Shown here in pieces: positions 38,740 through 46,777 of a stretch of DNA of 64,000 nt. Every line of letters begins with the position of its first letter. Within the stretch, counting starts at the first letter, position 1. The DNA is from Variovorax paradoxus NBRC 15149. Its GTDB lineage: Bacteria; Pseudomonadota; Gammaproteobacteria; Burkholderiales; Burkholderiaceae_C. Made by a program: the position numbers and the translations under genes. Where the stretch lies: positions 1 to 64,000 of the forward strand of contig NZ_BCUT01000009.1 of the NCBI RefSeq assembly GCF_001591365.1, in the 5' to 3' direction. The notes beneath the pieces were generated by a model. That model did no database searches, was not told where the DNA came from, and worked only from the letters and a program-made list of their open reading frames with translations.

Positions 38740-39213
38740 TCAGCCCCCGCGCGCAAGCACCTTGCGCATCAACGCGTTCTGAAGTGTGAAGCCCCGAAGG
38801 ACTGGAAACCGTCGCTCGACCACATGAAATCCGTGGAGAGCGAAAAAGGGCTCGGCGGTCTTGCTCACGTCCGACGTCAGTTCGGCCAGACCAAGAGACC
38901 TGGCCTCCTCGTGGATGCGGGCCATCAGCCTGGTTCCGATTCCCTGCCGCGGACGAGCGCCCGATACAAAGAAGTGGTCGACGTAGCCATCCTGCTGAAC
39001 GTCTGCATAGCCGACGATTTCGTCGCCAAGCACAGCGACGAAGGGCTGGATTCCCCGGACTCGATTTGTCCAAAGGTCCGCGTCAAGGTCCGCTGGAGCC
39101 CATGCCTCGACTTGCTCGGGTGAGTAGTCGCGACAGGCAATCTCGTGGATGGCCGTGAAGTACACGCGGAACAGCGCAGCCTCATCACCAAGCCTGAACC
39201 GACGAATCTCCAT
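38740..39213 (-). CDS. GNAT family acetyltransferase
   Basis: 157 residues of the GNAT fold. ARPRQGIGTRLMARIHEEAR is motif A, with the Q/R-x-x-G-x-G/A acetyl-CoA loop (RQGIGT). Final strand FALHGFHVVERR. The ATG at 39213 has GAGG a few bases upstream; an ATG at 39255 is less likely. Probably a small-molecule N-acetyltransferase; substrate unknown. Part of the accessory stretch. Confidence 0.87.
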   Translation of the reverse strand: MEIRRFRLGDEAALFRVYFTAIHEIACRDYSPEQVEAWAPADLDADLWTNRVRGIQPFVAVLGDEIVGYADVQQDGYVDHFFVSGARPRQGIGTRLMARIHEEARSLGLAELTSDVSKTAEPFFALHGFHVVERRFPVLRGFTLQNALMRKVLARGG

Positions 39214-39395
39214 GAAGTCCTCACGATGCGGCAACTTGAGCCACGAGTCTGTCATATCTGATCCGTGAGGCGAATGTCCGCACCTGGCCGCATCTGTCTG
39301 GTCGGGATGCCAAGCTGCCATTCATTGCTGACCCAGCAAACCCGTAGGCCGCCATCACGCGCGGCATGGTTGACCGCATGTGCAGCCGTGGACCG

Positions 39396-39638
39396 CTACG
39401 CCCCCGCCTTGATCAAATCCACGATAGTGCTCTCCGGCCGGAGTTTGCAGGCGCGGCACCAGTCCAGATAGAACAGGACATCCATGTACCGCTCGCCCCG
39501 TTCGACTTTCGAAACATAGGACTGGTCGACCTTCAGCCGTGCGCCCAGTTCAGCCTGCGTCAGCCCTGCGGTAAGCCGTACCGCACGCAGGTGCTTGCGC
39601 AGGACTTCGTATCGGCGATGGTGGATGGACAGCAGCAT
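39396..39638 (-). CDS. XRE family HTH transcriptional regulator
   Basis: 80 residues, essentially one helix-turn-helix domain: LRAVRLTAGLTQAELGARLK and QSYVSKVERGERYMDV. Two cysteines (C62, C65 in WCRACKL) lie in the short C-terminal tail. Divergent from the metalloprotease gene across an inverted repeat (39664-39728) that may be its operator. Could autoregulate and control the protease operon. Confidence 0.85.
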   Translation of the reverse strand: MLLSIHHRRYEVLRKHLRAVRLTAGLTQAELGARLKVDQSYVSKVERGERYMDVLFYLDWCRACKLRPESTIVDLIKAGA

Positions 39639-39663
39639 TCATCGATGCTCATTGCCGCCCTGG

Positions 39664-39728
39664 AAAAGGCCATTTTGACCTTTTATGATTATGATTCTCT
39701 CGAGCCAAAAATGTCACTTTGGCCTTTT
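39664..39728. promoter_or_regulatory. Inverted repeat between XRE gene and protease gene
   Basis: Arms 39664-39679 and 39713-39728 are inverted copies agreeing at 13 of 16 positions (AAAAGGCCATTTTGAC against the complement of GTCACTTTGGCCTTTT). The 33-base spacer is AT-rich with two TATGATT-like units. TTGACC at 39675-39680 could be a -35. Placement between divergent genes, one for an XRE repressor, suggests an operator. Confidence 0.6.
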
Positions 39729-39754
39729 TATCGATAGAAATCAGGGATCAAAAA

Positions 39755-40543
39755 ATGAAAAGCAGAATGGTTTTCTTGAGCACCGCCCTCGTATTGGCGG
39801 CTTGCGGCGGCGGAAGTGGAGGCGGCAGCGCCCAAATGGGGCCTGTCGCGGGGCTTCCCTCCACCCCGGCGCAAACGACGACGCCCACGGCGCCGGCTAC
39901 ACCTGAGGCACAGGCTCCGGCCGAGCCTGTGGCGCCAGTCGCTTCCGCCGGCCCGACCGATGCCGAAATCCTCGGCCTCGTCGATTCCACCAATCTCTCC
40001 AGCGCCGGCTACCCGTGGAACGGCCGGTACGCAGGCGTGGTGAAGCGCTGGAGCCTGCCCATTCCGGTCAAGACCAATGGCGAAGCCCGCGCGGTGCCTG
40101 CGATGGACGAGATCGAAGCCAAGCTCGGGTTCGCCGTCTTCGACCGCACCAGCATCGCCGCCGCCGACGAGGCGACGATCACCCGCGGCATCGTGTTCCG
40201 CCAGGGCACGGCCTACCTGCCGGCCGGCGCCAATGCGCAGGGCTTCTGCGCGAACGTCAGCGATGCGCCCTTTGGTGGCGGCTGGTCCGCTTCATTGCTC
40301 AGTCCTGGCGAACTCACCGGGCGGATGTACGTGAACCTGGACAACCCGCAATGCGTGGCAGACGGCGCCATCGTCATCCACGAGATCGGGCATGCCTTGG
40401 GCTTGGCAACCCACTTCAGGGGCTTTGGCGACGACGACGGGGCTGTCGGGCCGGAGTTCTGGCCCGTGCTGGCGACGCTCTATGCGAACGCCATCGGTAC
40501 GCCCAAGGCGTCCGTCCTCATCAAGCAGATCGACAAGAACTGA
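39755..40543 (+). CDS. Matrixin-type metalloprotease lipoprotein
   Basis: 262 residues. Signal peptide with lipobox LAAC near residue 18, then a Gly/Ser and Thr/Pro/Ala linker to about residue 68, then a compact domain with the zinc motif HEIGHALGLATH (209-220), the HEXXHXXGXXH pattern of metzincins. The Met-turn is not obvious downstream, so the catalytic status is open. Followed by a strong AGGAGG and a small membrane-protein gene 13 bases on. Confidence 0.82.
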   Translation: MKSRMVFLSTALVLAACGGGSGGGSAQMGPVAGLPSTPAQTTTPTAPATPEAQAPAEPVAPVASAGPTDAEILGLVDSTNLSSAGYPWNGRYAGVVKRWSLPIPVKTNGEARAVPAMDEIEAKLGFAVFDRTSIAAADEATITRGIVFRQGTAYLPAGANAQGFCANVSDAPFGGGWSASLLSPGELTGRMYVNLDNPQCVADGAIVIHEIGHALGLATHFRGFGDDDGAVGPEFWPVLATLYANAIGTPKASVLIKQIDKN

Positions 40544-40556
40544 AGGAGGGGACGCA

Positions 40557-40976
40557 ATGAAACTGATCGAAGGCAGGCTCACGCGGCTGGGCGAGTCGAC
40601 CGTGAACATGAAGAACGAGGTGGTCAAGTATTCGCTCATCCAGATCGGCGACAAGACGCTGACGAACGTGATGATCGACCGCAAGCTCAACAACTTCCTG
40701 CAGGACGGGGTCGAGACGGAGAAGGCCACGCGGCTTTGGTTTCTCAACGGCGGCAAGATCGTGATGGGTGTGCAGGTCGGCGACGACACGCGGTACTACG
40801 GCACGATCAATCCGTTCTTCTACTTCGCGATGCTGTTCAATGTGGTGTTCACCGGCATCGTGTTCACGTATCAGCCACTCGGCGCTTTGGCGTGGGCCGT
40901 GCTCATCTACGCGATCGGCGGACGCCGATGGCTGGACTACCGCAGGGTGGCGGCTGCCGGCGGCATGAAGGTGTGA
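40557..40976 (+). CDS. Uncharacterised membrane protein
   Basis: 139 residues, not recognised. The first 80 form a soluble, probably cytoplasmic, beta-rich domain (EGRLTRLGESTVNMKNEVVK); two hydrophobic helices follow (about 84-104 and 107-125), then a short basic tail. AGGAGG sits 8 bases before the ATG. Cotranscribed with the metalloprotease gene. Could anchor or regulate it. Confidence 0.78.
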   Translation: MKLIEGRLTRLGESTVNMKNEVVKYSLIQIGDKTLTNVMIDRKLNNFLQDGVETEKATRLWFLNGGKIVMGVQVGDDTRYYGTINPFFYFAMLFNVVFTGIVFTYQPLGALAWAVLIYAIGGRRWLDYRRVAAAGGMKV

Positions 40977-41110
40977 GGGGCACGGCCAGGAAGCCAATTT
41001 CCATTTGGATGAATCCGGCTGGGTGCTGGTGAGCCTGGGCGGCGAATAGGCCGCCGCCAGGCTTTGCTGCGCCGCCGGGCCCTTGCTCGGGGCGTGCGAA
41101 GCCCCAAACA

Positions 41111-41147
41111 AAAAAGCCCTAAGTAGTTGATTTACTTAGGGCTTTTT
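41111..41147. terminator. Bidirectional terminator between membrane protein and tRNA
   Basis: Stem AGCCCTAAGTA/TACTTAGGGCT with a 7-base loop, five As before and TTTTT after. It can serve both the + strand operon and the tRNA on the - strand. Confidence 0.92.
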
Positions 41148-41177
41148 GACTTTTGCGGAGCACCGCAGAAGTGGTGT

Positions 41178-41254
41178 TGGTGGCTCTTCACGGACTCGAA
41201 CCGCGGACCTGTGGATTATGATTCCATCGCTCTAACCGACTGAGCTAAAGAGCC
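41178..41254 (-). tRNA. tRNA-Met (CAT)
   Basis: 77 bases including encoded CCA. Acceptor GGCTCTT/AAGAGCC, D-arm GCTC/GAGC, anticodon loop ATCATAA with CAT at 34-36, T-arm around TTCGAGT. The outermost anticodon-stem pair is an A-C mismatch. An elongator Met tRNA is more likely than a lysidine-modified Ile tRNA from similarity of the arms, but CAT alone cannot decide. Confidence 0.92.
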
Positions 41255-41402
41255 GTTCGGCACAGTTTTGTGCCGAGCCCAAGATTATAGCGCAGGCTGC
41301 GGGCCCGGAATCAAGCCCGCCGAGCCGCACACGGTGTCTTTTTTGCGATGGCCAACCCCGAAGCCGGCCGCCGCCCGTACAACCCCGGGTGAAAATCCGC
41401 CG

Positions 41403-42071
41403 ATGTCTGCGCTGCCCCGCGCCCCTTCCGCCAAAGCCGCCACCGAGCGCGACGCCATGCCCGACGACCAGTTGATGCTGGCCTACGCGCGCGGCGACGG
41501 CGCGGCGTTCGACGTGCTCTACGCGCGCCACGAGGGCGGACTGTTCCGCTTCGTCAAGCGGCTGCTGGGCGCCCGGCTGGCCGCGCAGGCGGACGAGGTG
41601 TTCCAGGACACCTGGGTGCGCATCATCTCGGCGCGCGACAGTTTTTCGCCGCAGGGCGCCGCCTGGCGCACCTGGGCCTTCACGATCGCGCACAACCTGG
41701 CGATGGATCGGCTGCGCGTGAGCGGGCGCGAGGTGGCGCTCGACGCCGCGCATCCGGACGATGGCGAGGACGCCTTTCCCACGCTCGACCGCGGCGTGCG
41801 CGGCGCGATGGATGCCGCGGCGCATCCGTCGGCCGAAGAACTCGCGTTCTGGCGCGCCGCCGGCCGGCGCCTGCTGGCCTGCCTCGACGAACTGCCTGCC
41901 GAGCAGCGCGCCGCGTTCCTGCTGCACCATGAAGACGGGCTGACCGTCGAAGCGCTCGCGGCCAGCCTGCAGATCGGCTTCGAAACCGTGCGCAGCCGAT
42001 TGCGCTACGGGCTGCAGAAACTGCGCGGCTGCATGGAACGCTACCTGTCGGTGCTGGAGCAGCGCGCATGA
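41403..42071 (+). CDS. ECF-type RNA polymerase sigma factor
   Basis: 222 residues. Region 2 contains DEVFQDTWVRII and AWRTWAFTIAHNLAMDRLR (-10 recognition); region 4 near the C-terminus has LPAEQRAAFLLHHEDGLTVE and FETVRSRLRYGLQKL (-35 recognition helix). A 30-residue linker is longer than usual. The stop overlaps the next gene (ATGA), whose membrane protein is probably its anti-sigma factor. Regulon unknown. Confidence 0.9.
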   Translation: MSALPRAPSAKAATERDAMPDDQLMLAYARGDGAAFDVLYARHEGGLFRFVKRLLGARLAAQADEVFQDTWVRIISARDSFSPQGAAWRTWAFTIAHNLAMDRLRVSGREVALDAAHPDDGEDAFPTLDRGVRGAMDAAAHPSAEELAFWRAAGRRLLACLDELPAEQRAAFLLHHEDGLTVEALAASLQIGFETVRSRLRYGLQKLRGCMERYLSVLEQRA

Positions 42072-43330
42072 ACACCGGCAGCGGCAACGGCACCCCTGGC
42101 TTCGACGATGGCGCTGAGGACGCGGCGCTGCGCGACCCCGCACTTCGCCGTGCGCTCGACCACGCGCCCGACAGCGACGCACTGCCTGATCCGCGCACCC
42201 GCGACGCGATCCGGAAGATGGCGCACAACCTCGCACCGGTTCCCGCGGCGGCGCCGGCGGCTGAAGACGAGGGTGCCGCGCCCTGGTGGCGCCGGCTGTT
42301 CGGTGGCGGCGGGGGATCGCATGCGCGCATGCCGTGGAACGCCGCCTTCGCGACCGTGCTGCTGGCCACCTTCGTGACCGTGCTCTGGCATCGCGAACCG
42401 GTGCCCGATGCGCGGCTGGATGGAGAGGCGCGAGTTGCCTCCGCGCCTGCGGCCGCTCCGGAGGCGGCGCCGTCTGCGGCTGCGGTTCCGGCGCCGGCCG
42501 CGGCACCCGCGCCCGCGCCAGCTACCGCATCGGCCCCGCCACCGGCACCAGCTCAAGCCCAGCCGCAGCCGCAGGCCGAAGCGGCGCGAGACACGGTGAG
42601 CGAAGAGTCCATGCGAAGCAGGGAGATCGCAGTGCGCCGATCGGCGCCGCCGCCCTCCGGCAAGCAGGCTGCTGCACCAGCGCCCGAGCCCCAGGCCAGC
42701 CAGGCCGCGCCAGAGCCGCCGCCGCTGCCAGCGCCGCTTCCCGCACCTGCGCCACCTGCAGCAGTTCCACCGGCACCAGCATCATCACCAGCAGCAGCGA
42801 TCGCGCCGCCGCCACCTCCTGCGCCCATGGCCCCCGCAGCGCCGCCCGCCACCCGCGAGGCCGCCAGCGGCGGCACTTCTGGTTCTTCTCCAGCCCTGTC
42901 GGCACCGCAGCGCAGCCCCAGCGCCGACGCCGCCTCCGGCATGCTGCGCTCGGCCCCCGCGCCGCGCGCGGCCGTGATGGCAGGCAAGGCCGCGGCAAGT
43001 CCGGCTGAAGGTGCGTTCTCGGCGCTCGACCAATGGACGTCGCTGAACGCAACACGCGCCGGGCAGAGCGTGCGCCATGCGCGCGGCGACACCGAGGGGC
43101 TGGCCGCGTTGGTCAACACGCTGGCTCGTTCGGCCACCGCGCCGGGCGCTGAACCGGCCGCGCCCGTCGAGGCGCGGCTGGAGCTCTACCGCGGCGGCGC
43201 CCTGCTCGCGGTGCTCGAGATCGCGGGCGACCAGGTGCGCTGGACGCCGCAGGGCACGGCAGCCGGCGCCTCGGTCGGCACGCCGCCGGCGCAGGCGCTG
43301 GCCGAGTTGAAGGCGCTGCTCGCGCGCTGA
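42068..43330 (+). CDS. Probable anti-sigma membrane protein, Pro/Ala-rich
   Basis: 420 residues. Cytoplasmic N-terminus of about 85 residues (DPRTRDAIRKMAHNL), one membrane helix near 90-107 (MPWNAAFATVLLATFVTVLW), then a periplasmic part dominated by a Pro/Ala-rich tract (about 120-290). The last 90 residues are a small folded domain (LELYRGGALLAVLEI). No zinc HXXXCXXC motif, so it is not a ZAS-type anti-sigma. Function inferred from overlap with the sigma gene. Confidence 0.75.
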   Translation: MNTGSGNGTPGFDDGAEDAALRDPALRRALDHAPDSDALPDPRTRDAIRKMAHNLAPVPAAAPAAEDEGAAPWWRRLFGGGGGSHARMPWNAAFATVLLATFVTVLWHREPVPDARLDGEARVASAPAAAPEAAPSAAAVPAPAAAPAPAPATASAPPPAPAQAQPQPQAEAARDTVSEESMRSREIAVRRSAPPPSGKQAAAPAPEPQASQAAPEPPPLPAPLPAPAPPAAVPPAPASSPAAAIAPPPPPAPMAPAAPPATREAASGGTSGSSPALSAPQRSPSADAASGMLRSAPAPRAAVMAGKAAASPAEGAFSALDQWTSLNATRAGQSVRHARGDTEGLAALVNTLARSATAPGAEPAAPVEARLELYRGGALLAVLEIAGDQVRWTPQGTAAGASVGTPPAQALAELKALLAR

Positions 43331-43340
43331 TCCTGATCGC

Positions 43341-44120
43341 TCAGGCGTTCTTGAAGTCCGGTTGGCGCTTGGCGAGGAAGGCGTCCATGCCTTCCTTCTG
43401 GTCGGCCGTGGCAAACAGCGCATGGAACAGCCGGCGCTCGAACATCACGCCGTCGGAGAGGCCGCTCTCGAACGCGCGGTTGACCGACTCCTTGGCCGCC
43501 ATCACCGCGATCTGCGAGTAGCCCGCGATGATCAGCGCAGCGCCGAGCGCTTCGTCGGCCAGCTGCGCATAAGGCACCACGCGGCTCACGAGGCCCGCGC
43601 GCTCGGCTTCGGCGGCGTCCATCATGCGGGCGGTGAGCGCCATGTCCATCGCCTTGCTCTTGCCCACCGCGCGCGGCAGGCGCTGCGTGCCGCCGGCGCC
43701 GGGGATCACGCCGATCTTGATTTCGGGCTGGCCGAACTTGGCGTTGTCGGCCGCAATGATGAAGTCGCACATCATCGCCAGCTCGCAGCCGCCGCCCAGT
43801 GCAAAGCCGCTCACGGCCGCGATCACGGGCTTGCGGATCGAGCGGATGGTCTCCCAGTTGCGCGTGATGTAGTCGCCCTTGTAGGTGTCGATGAAGCTGT
43901 ACTTGGCCATCGCGGCAATGTCGGCGCCGGCCGCAAAGGCGCGTTCGCTGCCGGTCAGGATGATGCAGCCGATGGCGTCGTCGGCATCGAAGGCCTTGAG
44001 CGCGGTGCCCAGCTCGGTCATGAGCGCGTCGTTGAGCGCATTGAGCGCCTTGGGCCGGTTGAGGGTGATGATGCCGACCTTGCCTGCTTCGGTCCGCACT
44101 TCGATGTTTTCGTAGCTCAT
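43341..44120 (-). CDS. Enoyl-CoA hydratase
   Basis: Crotonase of 259 residues that hydrates enoyl-CoA. The oxyanion loop (RAFAAGADIAAM), catalytic Glu in GGGCELAMMCDF, and second catalytic Glu in GQPEIKIGVIPGAGG are both present, so hydratase activity is expected. GGAG lies 8 bases before the ATG at 44120. Monocistronic; close to short-chain EchA types of Burkholderiales. Confidence 0.94.
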   Translation of the reverse strand: MSYENIEVRTEAGKVGIITLNRPKALNALNDALMTELGTALKAFDADDAIGCIILTGSERAFAAGADIAAMAKYSFIDTYKGDYITRNWETIRSIRKPVIAAVSGFALGGGCELAMMCDFIIAADNAKFGQPEIKIGVIPGAGGTQRLPRAVGKSKAMDMALTARMMDAAEAERAGLVSRVVPYAQLADEALGAALIIAGYSQIAVMAAKESVNRAFESGLSDGVMFERRLFHALFATADQKEGMDAFLAKRQPDFKNA

Positions 44121-44178
44121 GGGTGTCTCCAAGGGAAGGTGAAAACGCGATTCACTGTATACAGGCCATAGGCGCGGA

Positions 44179-46035
44179 TCAGCGCCGCGCGCCCGGCGCG
44201 AGCCAGGCCGCGATCTTTGCCGCGTCGTGCGAGAACAGGCGCCAGGTGGTGGCGCCCTCCGGCAGCACCAGCGGCAGCCTCAGCAGCTTGCGGTCGCGCG
44301 CCACCAGCGCGGTGCAGCGGGTGGCGTCGCCAAGGTACAGCGCCAGGTCGTCGAGCTTGGCGATGCGCCAGGCCTGCGCGGGGCGCTGCTGGCCCTTGCG
44401 GCCGACGGCCGGCAGCTCGATGCCGATCCATTCGTCGTTGGCCGAGAAGCCGGCCTTTTCGGCGGCGCCGCCGCGCAGCACCACCTTGACCTGGACGCTG
44501 CCGTTGGCCTCGGCCACGCGCAGGCCCAGCGCCTGCGCCTGCTGCGACGGGTCTTCGAGCGCAGCCACGCCGTGCGCGCGCAGCAAATCTGCCAGCGGCA
44601 GCTCGTCGGTCGAGTGGATCCACTGCGCGATTTCCGCCGCATAGGAGCGGCCGCCCACGGCCTGGAGCGCCGCGGCCACGTCGGCTTCGCTGATCGGGCC
44701 GCCGCCGCCTTGGGTCCACAGGTGGCGCATCACGTCGTCGAGCGTGCCCTTGCCTTCGCGGCGCAAGCTGAGGTCGAAGCACAGCGCCACCAGCGCGCCC
44801 TTGGTGTAGTAGCTGACGGTGCCGTTGGGCGTTTGCTCGTCCTGCCGGTAGTACTTGACCCAGGCATCGAAACTCGCCTCGGCCACCGACTGCACGAGCC
44901 GGCCCGGCGTCTGCAGCACCTGGTTCACGGTCTTGTTGAGCAGGCGCAGGTAGCCCGCGTCGTCGATGCGGCCGGCGCGGCGCAGCAGCAGGTCGTCGTA
45001 GTAGCTGGTGAAGCCCTCGAAGAACCACAGCATCTGCGTGTAGTTCTCGCGGCTGTAGTCGTAGTGCGCGAACTCGGCCGGGCGCATGCGCTTGACGTTC
45101 CAGGTGTGGAAGTACTCGTGGCTGATGAGGCCCATCAGCGTGGTGTAGCCCTCGGGCTGCTTCTTCGCGCCGCGCTGGGGCAGGTCGCGCCGGTTGCAGA
45201 TCAGCGCGGTGGAGTGCCGGTGCTCCAGGCCGCCGTAGCCGTCGTCCACCGCGTTGAGCATGAACACGTAGCGGTCGATCGGCAGCTTGGGGCCGCCTCG
45301 CTTGCCGGCCTTGTCTCCATGCCAGAAGCGGATCTCGGCTTCGCAGATGGCCTGCGTGTCGGCGATCAGGCGCTCGCCGTCGAACGAGGCAGCGGCACCT
45401 GCGATGACGAAGCGGTGCGGCACGCCGCAGGCCTCGAACTCGGCGCTCCAGAAGGGGCCCATCTCGACCGGGCTGTCGGCCAGCTCGTCGTAGCCGGCCG
45501 CGAGGTAGCGGCCGAAGCCATGCTTGTCGATCTTCGAGGGCACGAGCGCGGTGGCGCAGGACCAGCGCGCATCGTCGCCGGGCGGCAGGGCGGGAGCGCT
45601 GATGTCCAGTGCATGCGGCGCATCGGTCTGGCCCTCCACGCGCAGGCACAGGCTGGTGCCGTTGAAGAAACCGCGGCTGGCGTCGAGCCAGGCGGTGCGC
45701 ACCGAGTTGTCGTAGGCGCAGACCTGGTAGTGCAGCACCAGCGGCTGTCCCGGCACGCAGTCGACCTGCCAGCTGCACTTGTCGAGCTGCGTCAGCGCGG
45801 GCTTGCGGCGTCCCTGCGTGGCGCGCAGGCCCTGCAGGTTCTTGGCGAACTCGCGCACCAGGTAGCTGCCCGGAATCCACACCGGCAGCGCCACGCACTG
45901 CTGCGCGGCGGGGGCCTCGATGGTCAGGGTGACGGCGAAGAGGTGCGCATGCAGGTCGGCGCACTCGATGCGGTAGTGCACCGCGGCGGCCGGCGCAGCC
46001 GCTCGCGCGCGCCGGGAAACAGTCGGCGCGGCCAT
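44179..46035 (-). CDS. M61 family metallopeptidase (glycyl aminopeptidase type)
   Basis: 618 residues. N-terminal beta domain with WIPGSYLVREFA, thermolysin-like domain with zinc motif HEYFHTW and glutamate ligand in WFFEGFTSYYDD, and a C-terminal PDZ domain (LRGGAAEKAGFSANDEW). No signal peptide, so probably cytoplasmic. The start overlaps the dsbC stop by one base (TGATG). Family members prefer Gly/Ala N-termini. Confidence 0.92.
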   Translation of the reverse strand: MAAPTVSRRARAAAPAAAVHYRIECADLHAHLFAVTLTIEAPAAQQCVALPVWIPGSYLVREFAKNLQGLRATQGRRKPALTQLDKCSWQVDCVPGQPLVLHYQVCAYDNSVRTAWLDASRGFFNGTSLCLRVEGQTDAPHALDISAPALPPGDDARWSCATALVPSKIDKHGFGRYLAAGYDELADSPVEMGPFWSAEFEACGVPHRFVIAGAAASFDGERLIADTQAICEAEIRFWHGDKAGKRGGPKLPIDRYVFMLNAVDDGYGGLEHRHSTALICNRRDLPQRGAKKQPEGYTTLMGLISHEYFHTWNVKRMRPAEFAHYDYSRENYTQMLWFFEGFTSYYDDLLLRRAGRIDDAGYLRLLNKTVNQVLQTPGRLVQSVAEASFDAWVKYYRQDEQTPNGTVSYYTKGALVALCFDLSLRREGKGTLDDVMRHLWTQGGGGPISEADVAAALQAVGGRSYAAEIAQWIHSTDELPLADLLRAHGVAALEDPSQQAQALGLRVAEANGSVQVKVVLRGGAAEKAGFSANDEWIGIELPAVGRKGQQRPAQAWRIAKLDDLALYLGDATRCTALVARDRKLLRLPLVLPEGATTWRLFSHDAAKIAAWLAPGARR

Positions 46036-46757
46036 CAGTTGATGGAGGCGGCGAGTTGCTTCTCGACCTGGTCCGCGGGAATGGCGCCCGGCGTGCGGGT
46101 GCCGTCGCTGAAGATCAGCGTGGGCGTGCCGGTGATGTTGTACTTGCGGCCGAACTCGACGTTGCGCTGCAGGGCCGTGACGTCGCAGCCGGTTGCCGCG
46201 GTGGCGGGCTTGACGCTGGTTTCCATCCAGTCGCCCCAGGCCTTGCCCTTGTCCTTGCTGCACCAGATGTCGCGCGACTTGACGGCCGAATCGGGACCGA
46301 GCACCGGGTAGAGGAACAGGTAGACGGTGACGTTGTCGACCGTCTTCATGTCTTTCTCGAAGCGCTTGCAGTAGCCGCAGTTCGGGTCTTCGAACACCGC
46401 GAGCTTGCGCTTGCCGCTGCCGCGCACGATCTTGATGGCGTCTTTCATGGGCAGCTTGTCGAACGAGACCTGGCTGAGCTTCTCGATGCGCTCCTCGGTC
46501 AGGTTCTTGCGCGCATTCACGTCGATCAGGTTGCCCTGCAGCAGGTAGTTGCCCTGCTCGTCGGTGTAGTAGATCTGGAAGCCGTTCACGCGCACTTCGT
46601 AGAGGCCCGGCAGCGGCGACTTGGTGACTTCGTCGATGGCCGGGAACTGCGGAATGCGCGCCGGAAGGTTCTTGCGGATCTCGGCCTCACCGGCCAGGGC
46701 CGTGGCGGCCGCGGCCAGGGTGCAGGCGGCGAGAAGAAGGTTGCGTGCGAGTTTCAT
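46035..46757 (-). CDS. dsbC: Thiol:disulfide interchange protein DsbC
   Basis: 240 residues, signal peptide to ALAGEAE, an N-terminal dimerisation domain and a thioredoxin domain with CGYC (C127, C130) and cis-proline loop TGTPTL. Two more cysteines (IWCSKDK, ATGCDV) form the structural pair seen in DsbC. Isomerises wrong disulfides in the periplasm. Its gene is followed by the M61 peptidase and preceded by the monooxygenase gene. Confidence 0.95.
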   Translation of the reverse strand: MKLARNLLLAACTLAAAATALAGEAEIRKNLPARIPQFPAIDEVTKSPLPGLYEVRVNGFQIYYTDEQGNYLLQGNLIDVNARKNLTEERIEKLSQVSFDKLPMKDAIKIVRGSGKRKLAVFEDPNCGYCKRFEKDMKTVDNVTVYLFLYPVLGPDSAVKSRDIWCSKDKGKAWGDWMETSVKPATAATGCDVTALQRNVEFGRKYNITGTPTLIFSDGTRTPGAIPADQVEKQLAASIN

Positions 46758-46777
46758 GGGAAGTCCGGTCGATGGAT

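Noticed and set aside
38567..39073. 169-residue upstream extension of the 37268-38566 gene
   Set aside because: Overlaps the GNAT gene in another frame, Arg/Ser-rich, without a start signal.
41178..41254. tRNA-Met as attachment site for an island covering 34.7-41 kb
   Set aside because: No copy of the tRNA 3' end was seen near 34.7 kb and there is no integrase.
42430..42860. Candidate tandem repeat array
   Set aside because: Low-complexity Pro/Ala coding with no regular unit.
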